Assembly: GCA_963930775.1 (NCBI GenBank)
Contig: OZ005690.1
Coordinates: forward strand, 11,682,411 to 11,746,410
Reading direction: 5' to 3'
DNA from: Cliona cf. orientalis
Lineage: Eukaryota; Porifera; Demospongiae; Clionaida; Clionaidae
Length of the DNA stretch: 64,000 nt
This document shows positions 47,337-57,217 of this stretch, one piece after another (the stretch's first letter is position 1; the number at the start of each line of letters is the position of its first letter). The position numbers were made by a program, and so were the translations under genes. The notes below the pieces were generated by a model. It was given only the letters and a program-made list of their open reading frames with translations. It ran no database searches and had not been told where the DNA came from.

Positions 47337-47552
47337 TACACACTAAGTAGAAAAAACAATAAAATAAAAATTCACGGCCAGTTTGGGAGCACTTGGGGAG
47401 ATAATTTTTATGTGGGCACGCAGAATGGGTCGAAACCAGAAATTTGACCCTGGGGAATTTTGATTCACACCTTAAAATTATAGTTATGGCACTTTAAAGT
47501 TTCCCCATATGTTTGTATAGGAAGCCATTAATTTGCAATGTTTGCTGCCCCA
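47337..47552. mobile_element. CACTA-ended MITE (family M3), copy 6, truncated
   Basis: Starts ACACACTAAGTAGAAAAAAC and follows copy 5 for about 215 bp, then breaks off after ATTTGCAATGTTTGC, directly before the Helitron 5' flank. The Helitron region may have been inserted into or beside it. Confidence 0.65.
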
Positions 47553-47786
47553 CTGTGCGTTATTTAGAATGTACTTGCATATAAGCGCATGTGCGCATGC
47601 GTAGCGCTTTGGCGTTCTGTTCCTCGTGCATGTATTCTTGACTGTCAGTTTCTGAAAAGAATCAAGACCAGGAGTGCACAATCGAACTTTTCTTCGTCTA
47701 CCAACTGTTGTAAGTGTGAAATAAAGTAATCATTTGACTACTTGTTGATAATTCACGGTGTATTAGTATAGACCATAGCGATACTA
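47553..47786. promoter_or_regulatory. 5' flank of the Helitron coding region
   Basis: About 230 bp between the truncated M3 copy and the Rep ATG. It should hold the Helitron 5' end and promoter. I could not assign the terminal TC or a terminal inverted repeat with confidence. Confidence 0.3.
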
Positions 47787-50234
47787 ATGCCTGTACCTGC
47801 AAAGCTGTGTAAATCATGTGGCGAAGCGAACAATGTTCGCGCAATGGTTTGTATTAGTTGTGGGGAGTGTTTTAGGAAGCGAGGTCGTCCTAGTGGTACT
47901 ACCCAACAAGCTAGGCGATGCCCCGAGTTTCACAATGCTATAGAGCTTCCACGTGATTGGTGTCACTCAAATGAATTGGTGAACATTGACGATGAGCTCC
48001 TAGATGCATGTTCTCGTAGAATTTCACAGCAGCGTACCTTTGATCAAAAGCCACTGGGTTTAGCTGTGTGTTACGGGTGTGGGCATCTGTTGTGGCATGT
48101 TGTTGATACTGTCCATACCTTCCTTGTGGACAAACCCAGTGGCATGAGTGAAGATGAGGCGCCTGCAAGTGCTTATTTGCGAGCTGTACCTAGCTGTACT
48201 GCGGGATTTGTTTACACTGAGAGGGGTACATCAACTAAAGAGCGATGGTACTCCTGTGCCTATTGTAGGTCCAATACTATTCCATCAAACCAGCATGTTG
48301 GGTGTGTCTTTGATCCTAATTTAAAAGTGAAGCCTGTCAGTGAATGGGATATGAGCTTTCCCACAGAGATACAGTCTCTAGCAAACCAATATGAACGTGG
48401 ACAAATGTCTGTCTGTGGCTTATTTTCCAGTACTGTCAGGGAGGCAAGCATGACTCAATATCGCCATCTTCAAGGTGAAGTGAATGCTATCACCAAACTC
48501 GATAAGCATTACCATGGTCTGTTTGGTTTCCTAGCTGTTAAAGACAGTGACATCTGGGAGAAGAGTCCCTCACCTGCATCGTCCTTGCGTATCAAAAGGG
48601 CAGTACAGTGGATGCATGCAAACAACCACCTTTATTCCAAATTTTTTTCCCAGTATAAGACACTTATGCGATACTGTAAGCCCAGCTTCATCAATCCCAA
48701 GCTTTTAGAGGACCAAAGTATATCACTTGAAAAGCTTTTGGAAGATGAGGCTGCTGCCATGGCATTCCCTTTGGATGCAAAATACTTTGATGATTTTCCT
48801 GTCATACGGGGTGATATGCACGATGATATTGCGGGCCGTCAGTATCCCCGTCCTGAATTAGCAAAAAGCATAGTTAACCTATGCAAGGCTAAGTATGGAG
48901 AAGAATTCCTTGATTGCAAGGCTTTTCCACACCTCCACCCATGGGGCTATGGGGGATGGTATCACAAGTGCCCCATTCCATTTAACGTCCATGTTAAGAT
49001 GAGGCTCTTTGATGTGCGTGGGTTTTATGCAGAGGATCGTTTGTATCCTTTCTTTAAGTATGACTACATGCTGAAAGTCCGCCTCCGCATGCATGAGGCC
49101 CGTAAAGTTGTAAAAGTACAAAGTCTATCTGAGCCCCTGACTGCAGAACGAGTATCTGGCCCATCTGATCCATACTCAGTCTATGGGACTGAAATTCCAA
49201 GGATTATTCCTGGTAGCAAGGAGTTCTGGAGGTCATTTGGCCTTGATCTTGTAGCCTTTGTAGAACAGAGGGGTTTGCCTAACTTTTTCCTCACCCTCAC
49301 AGCCTATGATGGGTGGCCCCAAGTGCAAGCCACTTTAAGAGATGGGTGGGGTGCATGTGCTAGTGAGCTTGAGGTGCAAGATCTGGCCAAAGACCTCTCT
49401 GATAGGCAGACTGTCGGATTCAAACCTCAAATCTCTGTACTAGCTGCAGAGAAGAGATATGACTGGTTTATGAGCATTTTAAGATCACCAGAAGGTGGCC
49501 CACTTGGAGTAGTAACTGATTCTATTGTCAAGAAAGAGTACCAGCGCAGAGGTGCAGTTCACTGGCACATGTTGATCTGGGTAGAGCCAGGGACTGCACC
49601 TCCGCATGCTGTGATGGCAGAGATGCCACGTGCAGCTGATACTAGTGATGTGAGGGCTGCCTACCTTAGGAAACTTGTTGAAAACATGCTCCAGCACAAA
49701 ACATGTTACCCATCCCGTTGTTTCAAGGGTAGTCATGGGAAGGTACTGACCAAGTGCAAGTATGGGTTTCCATTTGAAGTCCCCCATGAAACTGTCTGTC
49801 TTGATGAAGATGGAGTTAGGTACTTGTATGTGCGTCGACATGACGAAGATAAAAATGTAGTACCTTACAACCCCGAGATAGCTATCCTCTGGGGTGCAGC
49901 TCACAACATACAGATTGTGTCCATGTACTTGGCCAAGTATATCTCAAAACCTGAGCCTAGTCTGAAGATAGAGCTCCCAGAGAAGTGCAGTGATCCACAG
50001 AGATTTCTCAGAACACGTGTTGTTGGCTCAGTGGAAGTGCTTGATGTGCTCATGGGCTTCCACCAGAATCAAATGTCTAGGCAAGTGATATTTCTGCAGA
50101 CTGAGCTCAATCCTTGCCAAAGAATGCTGAAGCCAAAGTTTGAACTTGATTCGCTCTCTGAGGATAGTGAGGACATTTACTTGCAGACCAAGCTAGAAAC
50201 CTACCTGATCCATGAAGAGGCCTACTCAGCTTGA
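47787..50234 (+). CDS. Helitron Rep (HUH nuclease) portion
   Basis: 815 codons. The N-terminus has a CxxC-x10-CxxC zinc-ribbon (Cys 8, 11, 22, 25), followed at once by an AT-hook-like KRGRPSG. The Helitron N-domain follows. Rep motifs: FFLTLTAYDGWP at about 500-511, the HUH pair in GAVHWHMLIW (His 592 and 594), and the two-tyrosine motif YLAKYISK (Tyr 714 and 718). All key residues are present, so the nuclease is intact by inspection. The frame ends in EEAYSA-stop; the expected continuation (LTYPEFYQWW) is in the next frame, which shows a one-base frameshift near 50205-50215. No intron signals are seen. Confidence 0.88.
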   Translation: MPVPAKLCKSCGEANNVRAMVCISCGECFRKRGRPSGTTQQARRCPEFHNAIELPRDWCHSNELVNIDDELLDACSRRISQQRTFDQKPLGLAVCYGCGHLLWHVVDTVHTFLVDKPSGMSEDEAPASAYLRAVPSCTAGFVYTERGTSTKERWYSCAYCRSNTIPSNQHVGCVFDPNLKVKPVSEWDMSFPTEIQSLANQYERGQMSVCGLFSSTVREASMTQYRHLQGEVNAITKLDKHYHGLFGFLAVKDSDIWEKSPSPASSLRIKRAVQWMHANNHLYSKFFSQYKTLMRYCKPSFINPKLLEDQSISLEKLLEDEAAAMAFPLDAKYFDDFPVIRGDMHDDIAGRQYPRPELAKSIVNLCKAKYGEEFLDCKAFPHLHPWGYGGWYHKCPIPFNVHVKMRLFDVRGFYAEDRLYPFFKYDYMLKVRLRMHEARKVVKVQSLSEPLTAERVSGPSDPYSVYGTEIPRIIPGSKEFWRSFGLDLVAFVEQRGLPNFFLTLTAYDGWPQVQATLRDGWGACASELEVQDLAKDLSDRQTVGFKPQISVLAAEKRYDWFMSILRSPEGGPLGVVTDSIVKKEYQRRGAVHWHMLIWVEPGTAPPHAVMAEMPRAADTSDVRAAYLRKLVENMLQHKTCYPSRCFKGSHGKVLTKCKYGFPFEVPHETVCLDEDGVRYLYVRRHDEDKNVVPYNPEIAILWGAAHNIQIVSMYLAKYISKPEPSLKIELPEKCSDPQRFLRTRVVGSVEVLDVLMGFHQNQMSRQVIFLQTELNPCQRMLKPKFELDSLSEDSEDIYLQTKLETYLIHEEAYSA

Positions 50235-51717
50235 TTCACTCACTTACCCCGAGTTTTATCAGTGGTGGCGTTCTGCCAACCAAGATGAGCAGAAAAAAGC
50301 AGCACGGGCAAATAGTCGGCGTGTTATCAAATGCAAGGGTGCTGATGATTTCAGTGGTTACTTGGATGCCAAATCAGCCTTAGAATCAGCTCAGGCACTT
50401 CTTGCTGATTTACTCTCTGAATGTAGCTTCCAGATTCATCTTTTAGCCTTGAAAAGGTGCTTGAAGGCACATGATGTAGCCCCCATAGTGGTTGAAGCTG
50501 TTGTGCAGTTTTATACTGAGTCTGGAATACATGTAGATGAACAGAGTGAGGAATGTAATGATTTCCCCCTTGAATCCATTATTACTGCAAATGGCATTTT
50601 TGAAGTAGTTGATTTTTACCACCCTGACCTAGAGAGTGGTCTGAATTCAAAACACTGGCTTATGGAAGCCAATCCCAGTGATGAAGTGGTGTCTGTTTTG
50701 AGCACATATCCCCCTGGTACCATGTTAGCCGACAGAGTGGGTCACTATTGGATTAGGCGGGCCAAAATGGTCATTACTAGACACCGATTCATCAGTTCCA
50801 TTGGTGATGATACTGAGAAGTACTATCAACAGAAGTATCTACTCAGTGTGCCCATGACAGAACACCATGAGGTTGTTTTGAATCCTCCCAAGTCTTGGGT
50901 AGAGCTCTGTGCCGAAAGTGGAATGTGTGATGCCCACCTTGATGCACTATCTTGCTTGCAGTCAGCAATCTCAAGGGGTTTCACACAGACCAGTTGAGAT
51001 CCTTAGCACAGTTGTATATTGAGCATGGCTTCTTATCTGAAGAAGAAGCGGACATATTTTTGAGTGATATTCCTGTCCTTGGTGAGCAGGATGAGCCTGA
51101 GGCTACTGTATCTGACCATATGTTGAATCACCCTCACAGTGATATGGGTGACCTACTCCCTACCAGTTTTGGTGCTGATTTGAGCATCCTTGTTAATACT
51201 TTTACTGAGTCCCAATTAAGGGCCTACAGGTGGGTGGAGGGTCAGTTCAACCAGAACAAACTGGTCCATGCAGCCATAGTGGGGCCAGCTGGAACTGGTA
51301 AGTCCTATCTATTGAAGGGTTTAATTGAGTTAGCCAGGTCCAAAGGCCTAGTTGTTACAAAGGTGGCTCCTAGTGGTGTTGCTGCTCACCTCATAGGAGC
51401 TACAACTCTTTTCCTTGGATATTGAGTGCCAAAGCACATTAGAGAATGGCACTGTGGAGGTAACCAAATTGAGGAAGACTGATGTAATAGTCATTGATGA
51501 GTTCAGTATGCTGGACTATTACCTTTTCCGTGTAGCAGAGGGTCTCTGTAGAAAGTTTGCCAAACATGGTGCATCAAGGCTACCTTGGGGTGGCAGGCAT
51601 GTTGTTATGCTTGGGGACCCTGCCCAGTTGCCTGCTGTGGGTAGGAGTGATTTGTTTGGTACCCATCTTTGGCGTACATTTTCAATTTTAGTCCTCCGAG
51701 AGATCAAAAGGTCCTAG
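50212..51717 (+). pseudogene. Helitron linker and helicase N-half, frameshifted
   Basis: Made of three frames: 50212-50997 (LTYPEFYQWW, typical Helitron linker), 50952-51425 (Walker A GPAGTGKS, then VAPSGVAAHLIGATTL) and 51415-51717 (Walker B VIVIDEFSMLD and VMLGDPAQLPAV). The second join overlaps within the same stretch (SAISRGF versus SNLKGFHTDQL), consistent with a single-base indel. At the third, the sequence between GATTL and LDIEC is shorter than in related helicases, consistent with a small deletion. The last frame ends in TAG at 51715 and continues in the same frame as DPVLTSVLTKV, so this is a nonsense change. The order of Pif1 motifs is otherwise correct. Confidence 0.82.
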
Positions 51718-51738
51718 GATCCTGTACTTACTAGTGTC

Positions 51739-53937
51739 TTGACTAAAGTCAGGATGGGTGTGTGTGACCAAGAAGTCACTGATGTTCTGAGAAGTATAGT
51801 TCAGCCTCGGGATATGGATAACATACAGTTAGATAGGACTGTTGTGATCTGTAGCACTAGAAAGGAGTGTGATGAGGTTAATGATCTCTGTATCAACAGA
51901 ATTGATGGAAGAGAGAGTGTGTATGAAGCCTTAGACACTGACCATCATGGCCACCCACTAAGAGAGGCCGACAAGCAAACAGTTCTTAAGTATCGTGAGC
52001 GACTTCCCGATGAATTAGTTCTCAAAGTGGGTGCCCGTGTTGTTTTAAGGCGTAATATCAACATTGATGGAGGTTGGGTCAACGGTACTCTAGCTGTTGT
52101 CACCTCCCTCCATCCTAGTTGCATTGTTATAGCCAAGCTTGCCAATCCAGCCCACAAGTATCCTGTCCCTAGGTTCAGACAGCGGATTGAAATCCGTGGG
52201 GCATCTTACAGCATACTACGTCAGCAGTTTCCCCTTCAGCTAGCCTATGGTGTGACAGTGCATCGAGTTCAGGGCTGTACTGTTCAAAAGGCAGTAGTAT
52301 GCTTGGGTGAGAGATTTTTTGCCTCTGGCCAAGCCTATGTAGCTTTAAGCAGAGTCAGAAATCTAAGTGATCTAGTTTTATGGGAGTTTGATCCCTCTGC
52401 CATCCACCTTGATCCCTTCTATCAACAGCTATTGCAGTGGTGTGATAATGTTGATGTGATTCGTCCCACTCCTCCAACTGATGTAGTTGAGTACCCAGGG
52501 AGATCTCATGACTTGTTGAGTAATGAACCCATTCCAGAGCCATCTATGAATGATGATAACCCTAAATCAGGGTCCATGCAATTTGATTTTGATCCTTCAA
52601 ATGTTGATACACAGTGTAACTCAACCAAGCGAGGGAGGGGACGTCCCCATAAAAATAATATTCCATCAGATACATCCATCCAAACACAGCCTAAACGTGG
52701 TAGGGGACGTCCTCGCAAATCAGATCAGCCTGAATCCAGGTCCATACAATTGGATTCTGATACTTCAGATGTTGATCCACAGGGTACCTCAATTAAGCGA
52801 GGCAGGGGTCGTCTCCGTAAAAATATTCCTTCAGGTTCATCCACTGAAACACAGCCTAAACGTGGTAGGGGACGTCCTCGTAAATCTCAGCCTCCTGATA
52901 GTACTCAGTGTAATGCTACATCTACCATTGATACAGCATGCCATCCAAAGCCACAGGTTCCTGACAGTACTCCAAAGCGGTGTCCACCTAAGAGAGCCAA
53001 TAGTGATAGCAGTGGACAGCCCCTTAGTAAAGTGCTTAAGGTGAGCACTCCCTTTAATACTTCCACAGATGAGCCATTGGTTCATACTAATGTAATTAGT
53101 GCCTGTGTTCATTTGCTACAAAGAGTGCAACAGTTACTTGGTGGCTCTCCACAGAGTGTGCTGGCCACTACACTATCATTAAATTCCATACAGGAGGTAA
53201 TTGATTCTTTGAATGGTATGCATGAGGCCTTTGAAGCCATTGCTCAAGCTGTTAATGCACTACCTCCAGTCTATGCTTCTCATTTTTCAGCTCTACCCAC
53301 TGCTATGTCTGTTAGCAACCAATGCCACCCACTAATGTTACAAACATACAAGCCTGTGTTGACAACAGGGGATGGGGACTGCATGTACCATGCCCTCTCT
53401 AGAGTTGTGTGTGGCAGTGAGCAACTTTCAAGGATTTTCAGATTGTTGATTGCATATGCAACTGTGAAATACAGGGACATCCTAATTCAAGCCCTACAAC
53501 ATGCTTTTCCTACAGACCCCTACGAGAATCATGTCTGTAAAGCCAATACCCTAATTGTACATGCATTACGAATTGGAACCTGGGGAAGTGATTTCCACTT
53601 ATTTCCATTGTCACTACTCCTTAATAGGCCAATATTCACATATGTTTATTTCTACACCACTAGTGAGGACTGCGTGAGGACACTCATGCTAGCTGATATT
53701 GACAATGTTCATGTGTTTGCTCAGAAATTTCTTGCATTTGCTTCAGGTACAAGACAACACCTACAGTGGTGCAGTAGTGCACTAAGAGCCTTGCTTATGT
53801 CAGGTGATGTTACAACACTACCACACTTGCCACTAGCACTGTTTTTTGCACACAGTCACTTCACAGCACTAGTGCCTTTGTCATCTGCTGTCCTCCAGCA
53901 TGTACCCATCCCATTTGGTAAAGTCTTGGATGACTAA
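51739..53937 (+). CDS. Helitron helicase C-half, AT-hook linker and OTU protease
   Basis: 732 codons, open to TAA. The first part completes the Pif1-like helicase: GARVVLRRNINIDGGWVNGT, LAYGVTVHRVQGCT (motif V) and AYVALSRVRNLSDL (motif VI). A linker follows with four AT-hooks (three KRGRGRP-type and one KRGRGRL), arranged as two tandem copies of a unit of about 45 residues that begins SMQFDFD or SIQLDSD. The end is an OTU cysteine protease: GDGDCMYHAL (Cys 548) and HSHFTALVP (His 707). OTU enzymes remove ubiquitin; here it is probably a transposon accessory. AT-hooks bind AT-rich minor grooves and may aid target choice. The true start is upstream; the reading begins after the TAG at 51715. 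Confidence 0.88.
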   Translation: MTKVRMGVCDQEVTDVLRSIVQPRDMDNIQLDRTVVICSTRKECDEVNDLCINRIDGRESVYEALDTDHHGHPLREADKQTVLKYRERLPDELVLKVGARVVLRRNINIDGGWVNGTLAVVTSLHPSCIVIAKLANPAHKYPVPRFRQRIEIRGASYSILRQQFPLQLAYGVTVHRVQGCTVQKAVVCLGERFFASGQAYVALSRVRNLSDLVLWEFDPSAIHLDPFYQQLLQWCDNVDVIRPTPPTDVVEYPGRSHDLLSNEPIPEPSMNDDNPKSGSMQFDFDPSNVDTQCNSTKRGRGRPHKNNIPSDTSIQTQPKRGRGRPRKSDQPESRSIQLDSDTSDVDPQGTSIKRGRGRLRKNIPSGSSTETQPKRGRGRPRKSQPPDSTQCNATSTIDTACHPKPQVPDSTPKRCPPKRANSDSSGQPLSKVLKVSTPFNTSTDEPLVHTNVISACVHLLQRVQQLLGGSPQSVLATTLSLNSIQEVIDSLNGMHEAFEAIAQAVNALPPVYASHFSALPTAMSVSNQCHPLMLQTYKPVLTTGDGDCMYHALSRVVCGSEQLSRIFRLLIAYATVKYRDILIQALQHAFPTDPYENHVCKANTLIVHALRIGTWGSDFHLFPLSLLLNRPIFTYVYFYTTSEDCVRTLMLADIDNVHVFAQKFLAFASGTRQHLQWCSSALRALLMSGDVTTLPHLPLALFFAHSHFTALVPLSSAVLQHVPIPFGKVLDD

Positions 53938-55648
53938 GCATTACCCACCTGCTAGTTACTTCAGGTGCAGACAATTATGTCACAAGATGGCGATCGCCAC
54001 CATGCATGCACACACACTGCTCTCTGGGGACCATGTACCTGGATATGAGTGGCTCGCCTCTATCACCTGATATTGAGAACAGAGGCAGATCTCTTGTGAA
54101 TCATTGTCACATCTGTGTGCTCCAACTCTTATTGCCAGCACAAGTGCAGTTACATCTGTAATCTTTTCACATGTACATGTACCTTCATGTACCTTAACTA
54201 ATATTACATCTAGTTTGAGCCCATATTGTACTATATTATGCTCTGTGTGTATTTCTGTCATTCTGTCAGCCATGCAGATCATGCTGCTTCTGGGGTGAGA
54301 GCTGTGTTTACCCAGATTTGTTCTTTCATGTGGTGTCTACAATAGCACCACTCACTCTGGCTGCCCAGTACTCTCATTAATGTGGCTCAATATTGTGCAC
54401 TGTTTCACCTGTTTACCGCTACTAATAAACAAGTATATGTGCACTGAGCAACAATGATTGAGTACCCTCTCTAGTCGGTACAACTAGATTGAGGCTGGCA
54501 GCCAACCATTCCCAACATTCTTTCACATACAAATACTTAGTATTACACAGGTACGTACAGAATGTTGTATTGTATTGTATAGAAAATTAAATGTGATTTT
54601 ACTACAGATTAAGGAGGCCTACCCTGATGGTATGTGTACATAATATTTTAATCACACTTGCTTTGTGCTTGCCCTGAAACCTGCATACAAGTGTACATAC
54701 ACACACGCGCACACACACACCCTGGGATCGAAACTGAATGTGTACTACTTATACTAGACTATCTAGTACAAACATACACCAGTTACAGGTTTTCTCCAGT
54801 GAGAACAGTGAGGTCACTTAAAAATTTCTGCCAGTGGACATCCTTCATGCAGTGATACAGACTACCGAATTTTGTTGTATCCTCATTATAGTACTTTCAT
54901 GTATGCTGGTAGGTCGTACTGACGAGCTCCAAAAAGAGCGAAACACACTGACCTGAAGGCAGTGTGTCTACGACTCCAGCTGTAAGTGGAGCACCAGGGA
55001 TAATTAATACCATGTGACTAGTACTCTCCCACGTGTATAACCATACTGTAGGATGGAGTACCACTCTCTAGCTGAGTGCTGTCACACAATATTATTTCAA
55101 ATTTAATTAACTGCTCAGGCAAAATTAATTATAATAGTTTATTTCTCTGATCCACTTGTATATCTGTCAAACTTTAATTATTCATGAGTGATGTATGTTG
55201 AAGGTGTAGCTCCCATTTCACTGATAGATATTTGCTCATACCCTACCATGGTATTTCTGCTGATCACAGTCCAGGATATCCGTTCACTCTAAAATTCATG
55301 TGAACATCATCAACTGAATCGCTACATGCCACGTCTCACCGTTGTCAACCGGATACCTGATAGTCTGTGACCCTTCATCAGGTCCACTTTTAGTGCTAAT
55401 ACTGTGCAAGCTTGCCTCAGTGAGTGGATTTGACTTTCATGAACCACAGCATGGACAACACTTCCACCACACGATTCTGTAATACACCTCAATATTAACT
55501 TAAAATTTTTGTATTAACTTAAAATCTATTTAAATTAGCACTTACCACCACATGATTATATCTATGGTCAACACAGTGGTACTAAATTGATCTGCATGGT
55601 AAAGGGTCACTAGCATTAATACTTGGGATGGTGTGTGAATATTGGTAC
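53938..55648. other. Helitron 3' flank and intergenic DNA
   Basis: No coding content recognised. Includes a CA repeat (about 54699-54722) and AT-rich DNA. The Helitron 3' end should lie in the first part. A GTACC...GGTAC stem with AACTAG after it at about 54467-54490 was considered but is not convincing. Confidence 0.4.
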
Positions 55649-55770
55649 TTAGTCTAGCGAGTTATACCCTCTCGCTCGCCGCTTAGTGGGTGTGCGGAGA
55701 GCGAGAGTCACGCTTTCAAAACCATACCCACTAAGCGGCAATGAAGAGAGGGTTTATCTCGCTAGACTAA
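55649..55770. mobile_element. Foldback MITE, 122 bp
   Basis: Ends TTAGTCTAGCGAG and CTCGCTAGACTAA. Further inverted pairs inside are TACCCTCTC with GAGAGGGT, and CGCCGCTTAGTGGGT with ACCCACTAAGCGGC. Almost the whole sequence can pair. Confidence 0.75.
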
Positions 55771-55807
55771 CTGTTCTATATAATGCATGCTTCTAATTAT
55801 GTGCCGC

Positions 55808-56083
55808 TCTTTTTTTCTGCTTGGTGTGCACGGTAGCTTGAAAAAAGCAAATTTAAATAAATAATCTAATTCATGGGGGGTTTGGGAGCACTTGGGGGGA
55901 TAATTTTTACATGGGCACGCAGAATGGGTCGAAACTAGAGATTTGACCCTGGGGAATTTTGATTCACGCCTTAGAATTAAAGTTACGGCCCTTTGAAGTT
56001 ACCCCATATGTTTGTATAGGAAGCCATGCATTTGCAATGTTTTCCGCCCACGCGCTACGTGAGGGGCGGGGCCACGCGCGCAG
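55808..56083. mobile_element. CACTA-ended MITE (family M3), copy 7, reversed and truncated
   Basis: Starts near TTTTTTTCTGCTTGGTGTGC and contains GGGGGGTTTGGGAGCACTTG, CACGCAGAATGGGTCGAAAC, the GGGGCGGGGCCACGCGCGCA block and the TATGTACC end motif. It stops abruptly at about 56083. Confidence 0.7.
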
Positions 56084-56229
56084 GGTTATGTACCATATAA
56101 TCCATCACGAAATGTTCTTTTAAATAGAAACATTATAGTACTAATATACGGTCTCATTAATTTTATAAAAATATACATGTTTCTTCTGCTCCCCAGCACA
56201 ATCTGAAGCTGCTAATGCACCTTTGGCAT

Positions 56230-56705
56230 TCTACCATTCTCCAGTTCTCCATGTGTTCTATGTTTTCCACTGTTCTCCAGTACAAACTTCAAATGTAACC
56301 CAACTAGCTAGATAGTATAATTCCACGTTCTCCTGTTCTCCATGTGCTCAGAATTCTCCACTGTTCTCCAGCACAAATTTCAAATGTAACCCAACTAGAT
56401 TGTATTCCACCGTTCTCCTGTTCTCTCTGTGCTCTGTATTCTCCACCGTTCTCCAGCACAAATTTTCAAATGTAATCCAACTAGATAGTATTCCACGTTC
56501 TCCTGTTCTCCATGTGCTCAGAATTCTCCACCGTTCTCCAGCACAAACTTTCAAATGTAATCCAACTAGATAGTATTCCACGTTCTCCTGTTCTCCATGT
56601 GCTCTGTGTTCTCCCTGCACTGTTCTCCAGCACAAACTTCAGTGTACAACTTAGTCTAGATAGTTCTCCTGTTTTCCAAGTGCTCTATCACGGTTCTCCA
56701 GCTCA
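56230..56705. repeat. Minisatellite, about 86-bp unit, 5-6 copies
   Basis: Each unit carries GTTCTCCAGCACAAA, TCAAATGTAA followed by CCAACTAGATAGTATTCCAC and TTCTCCTGTTCTCCATGTGC. Unit starts are spaced about 83-90 bp. The minus frame 56635-56348 is a by-product of the repeat. Confidence 0.8.
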
Positions 56706-57060
56706 ATAAGGCTATAATATTATTATTCTCCATGCGGTTCTCTGTGCTACGCTATCTTCTATGCATGTTTTTCCACTGTTTACTGCAGCATTCACGAAGG
56801 CTTCAGATGCTACCAAACTATAGGATTCCACGTTCTCTATAATTATGCTCTAGATGCTCGGGACAAACTTCAAATAATATAGCTAATTATGATTTATAAT
56901 ATGACATTGTTATGATCTGACCTGCATCAGGCTGTATTATAATATGCCATGCTGCGCATGCTCCTTACTGAAGGGCGTGTCCATTTCGGCTTTTGTGGCC
57001 ATGCATGCGCGCGGATGTCTCATTTCCAGATCTTCTCGCGATCGCTTATCTCTTACGGCC

Positions 57061-57199
57061 ATGGCTGACGAACCGGTATACAGTGACTCCGAGCTAGAAT
57101 TGGAAGCTGCATCGTCTGGCATCAGCTCATTTTCGGGGCAGCACAGTCGACCTAGCACACCACGATTTGGCATCCGCTGTCGTCCAGTCGATGTTCAAA
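57061..57199 (+). CDS. Possible orphan first exon of an unknown gene
   Basis: ATG in an excellent Kozak context (GCCATGG) starts MADEPVYSDSELELEAASSG and runs to a consensus donor CAAA|GTAAGT at 57200, phase 1. The upstream DNA has GC-rich CpG-containing sequence (CGCGCGGATG, CTCGCGATCGC), like a promoter. The composition (acidic, Ser-rich) is protein-like. Only 18 bp beyond the donor the 1-kb TTAA transposon begins, and no following exon is found before the gypsy element. Either a gene whose downstream exons lie outside or a truncated gene. No family recognised. Confidence 0.35.
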
Positions 57200-57217
57200 G
57201 TAAGTGATAAACTGAAT

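Larger units (their letters stand above)
44249..47552. repeat. Mirror-image array: inverted arms with two M3 copies each
   Basis: A 217-bp block at 45046-45262 is the inverted complement of 46719-46934 (ACCACTTTGACGTCATCA, GGCGGCGGTTAGGCTACCGA, and a TTGTTGTAAATTTACAACAA palindrome in both). Two tandem M3 copies follow outward on each side; the outermost right copy is truncated at 47552. The spacer 45263-46718 holds the second R3 copy and an unrelated 730-bp piece. Confidence 0.78.
47787..53937 (+). mobile_element. Helitron (rolling-circle transposon), Rep-helicase-AT-hook-OTU
   Basis: A continuous colinear coding region encodes the zinc-binding N-terminus, HUH Rep, Pif1-like helicase, AT-hooks and an OTU protease. 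Rep nicks and joins DNA by its two tyrosines; the helicase unwinds during rolling-circle transfer; the OTU and AT-hook parts are accessory. The frame is broken at about 50212-50234, 50952-50997 and 51414-51425, and by TAG at 51715, so this copy is unlikely to be active unless these are sequencing errors. The OTU protease is a known companion of the Helentron/Helitron2 branch. Exact termini are not determined. Confidence 0.88.

Noticed and set aside
54467..54490. GTACC...GGTAC stem followed by AACTAG as Helitron 3' terminus
   Set aside because: Stem is only 5 bp, the loop is long, and the base after CTAG is not T; not enough to define the end.
56348..56635. Minus-strand 95-codon frame
   Set aside because: Entirely inside the 86-bp minisatellite.
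56230..56705. CRISPR array
   Set aside because: Repeats are contiguous without unique spacers, and the genome is eukaryotic.
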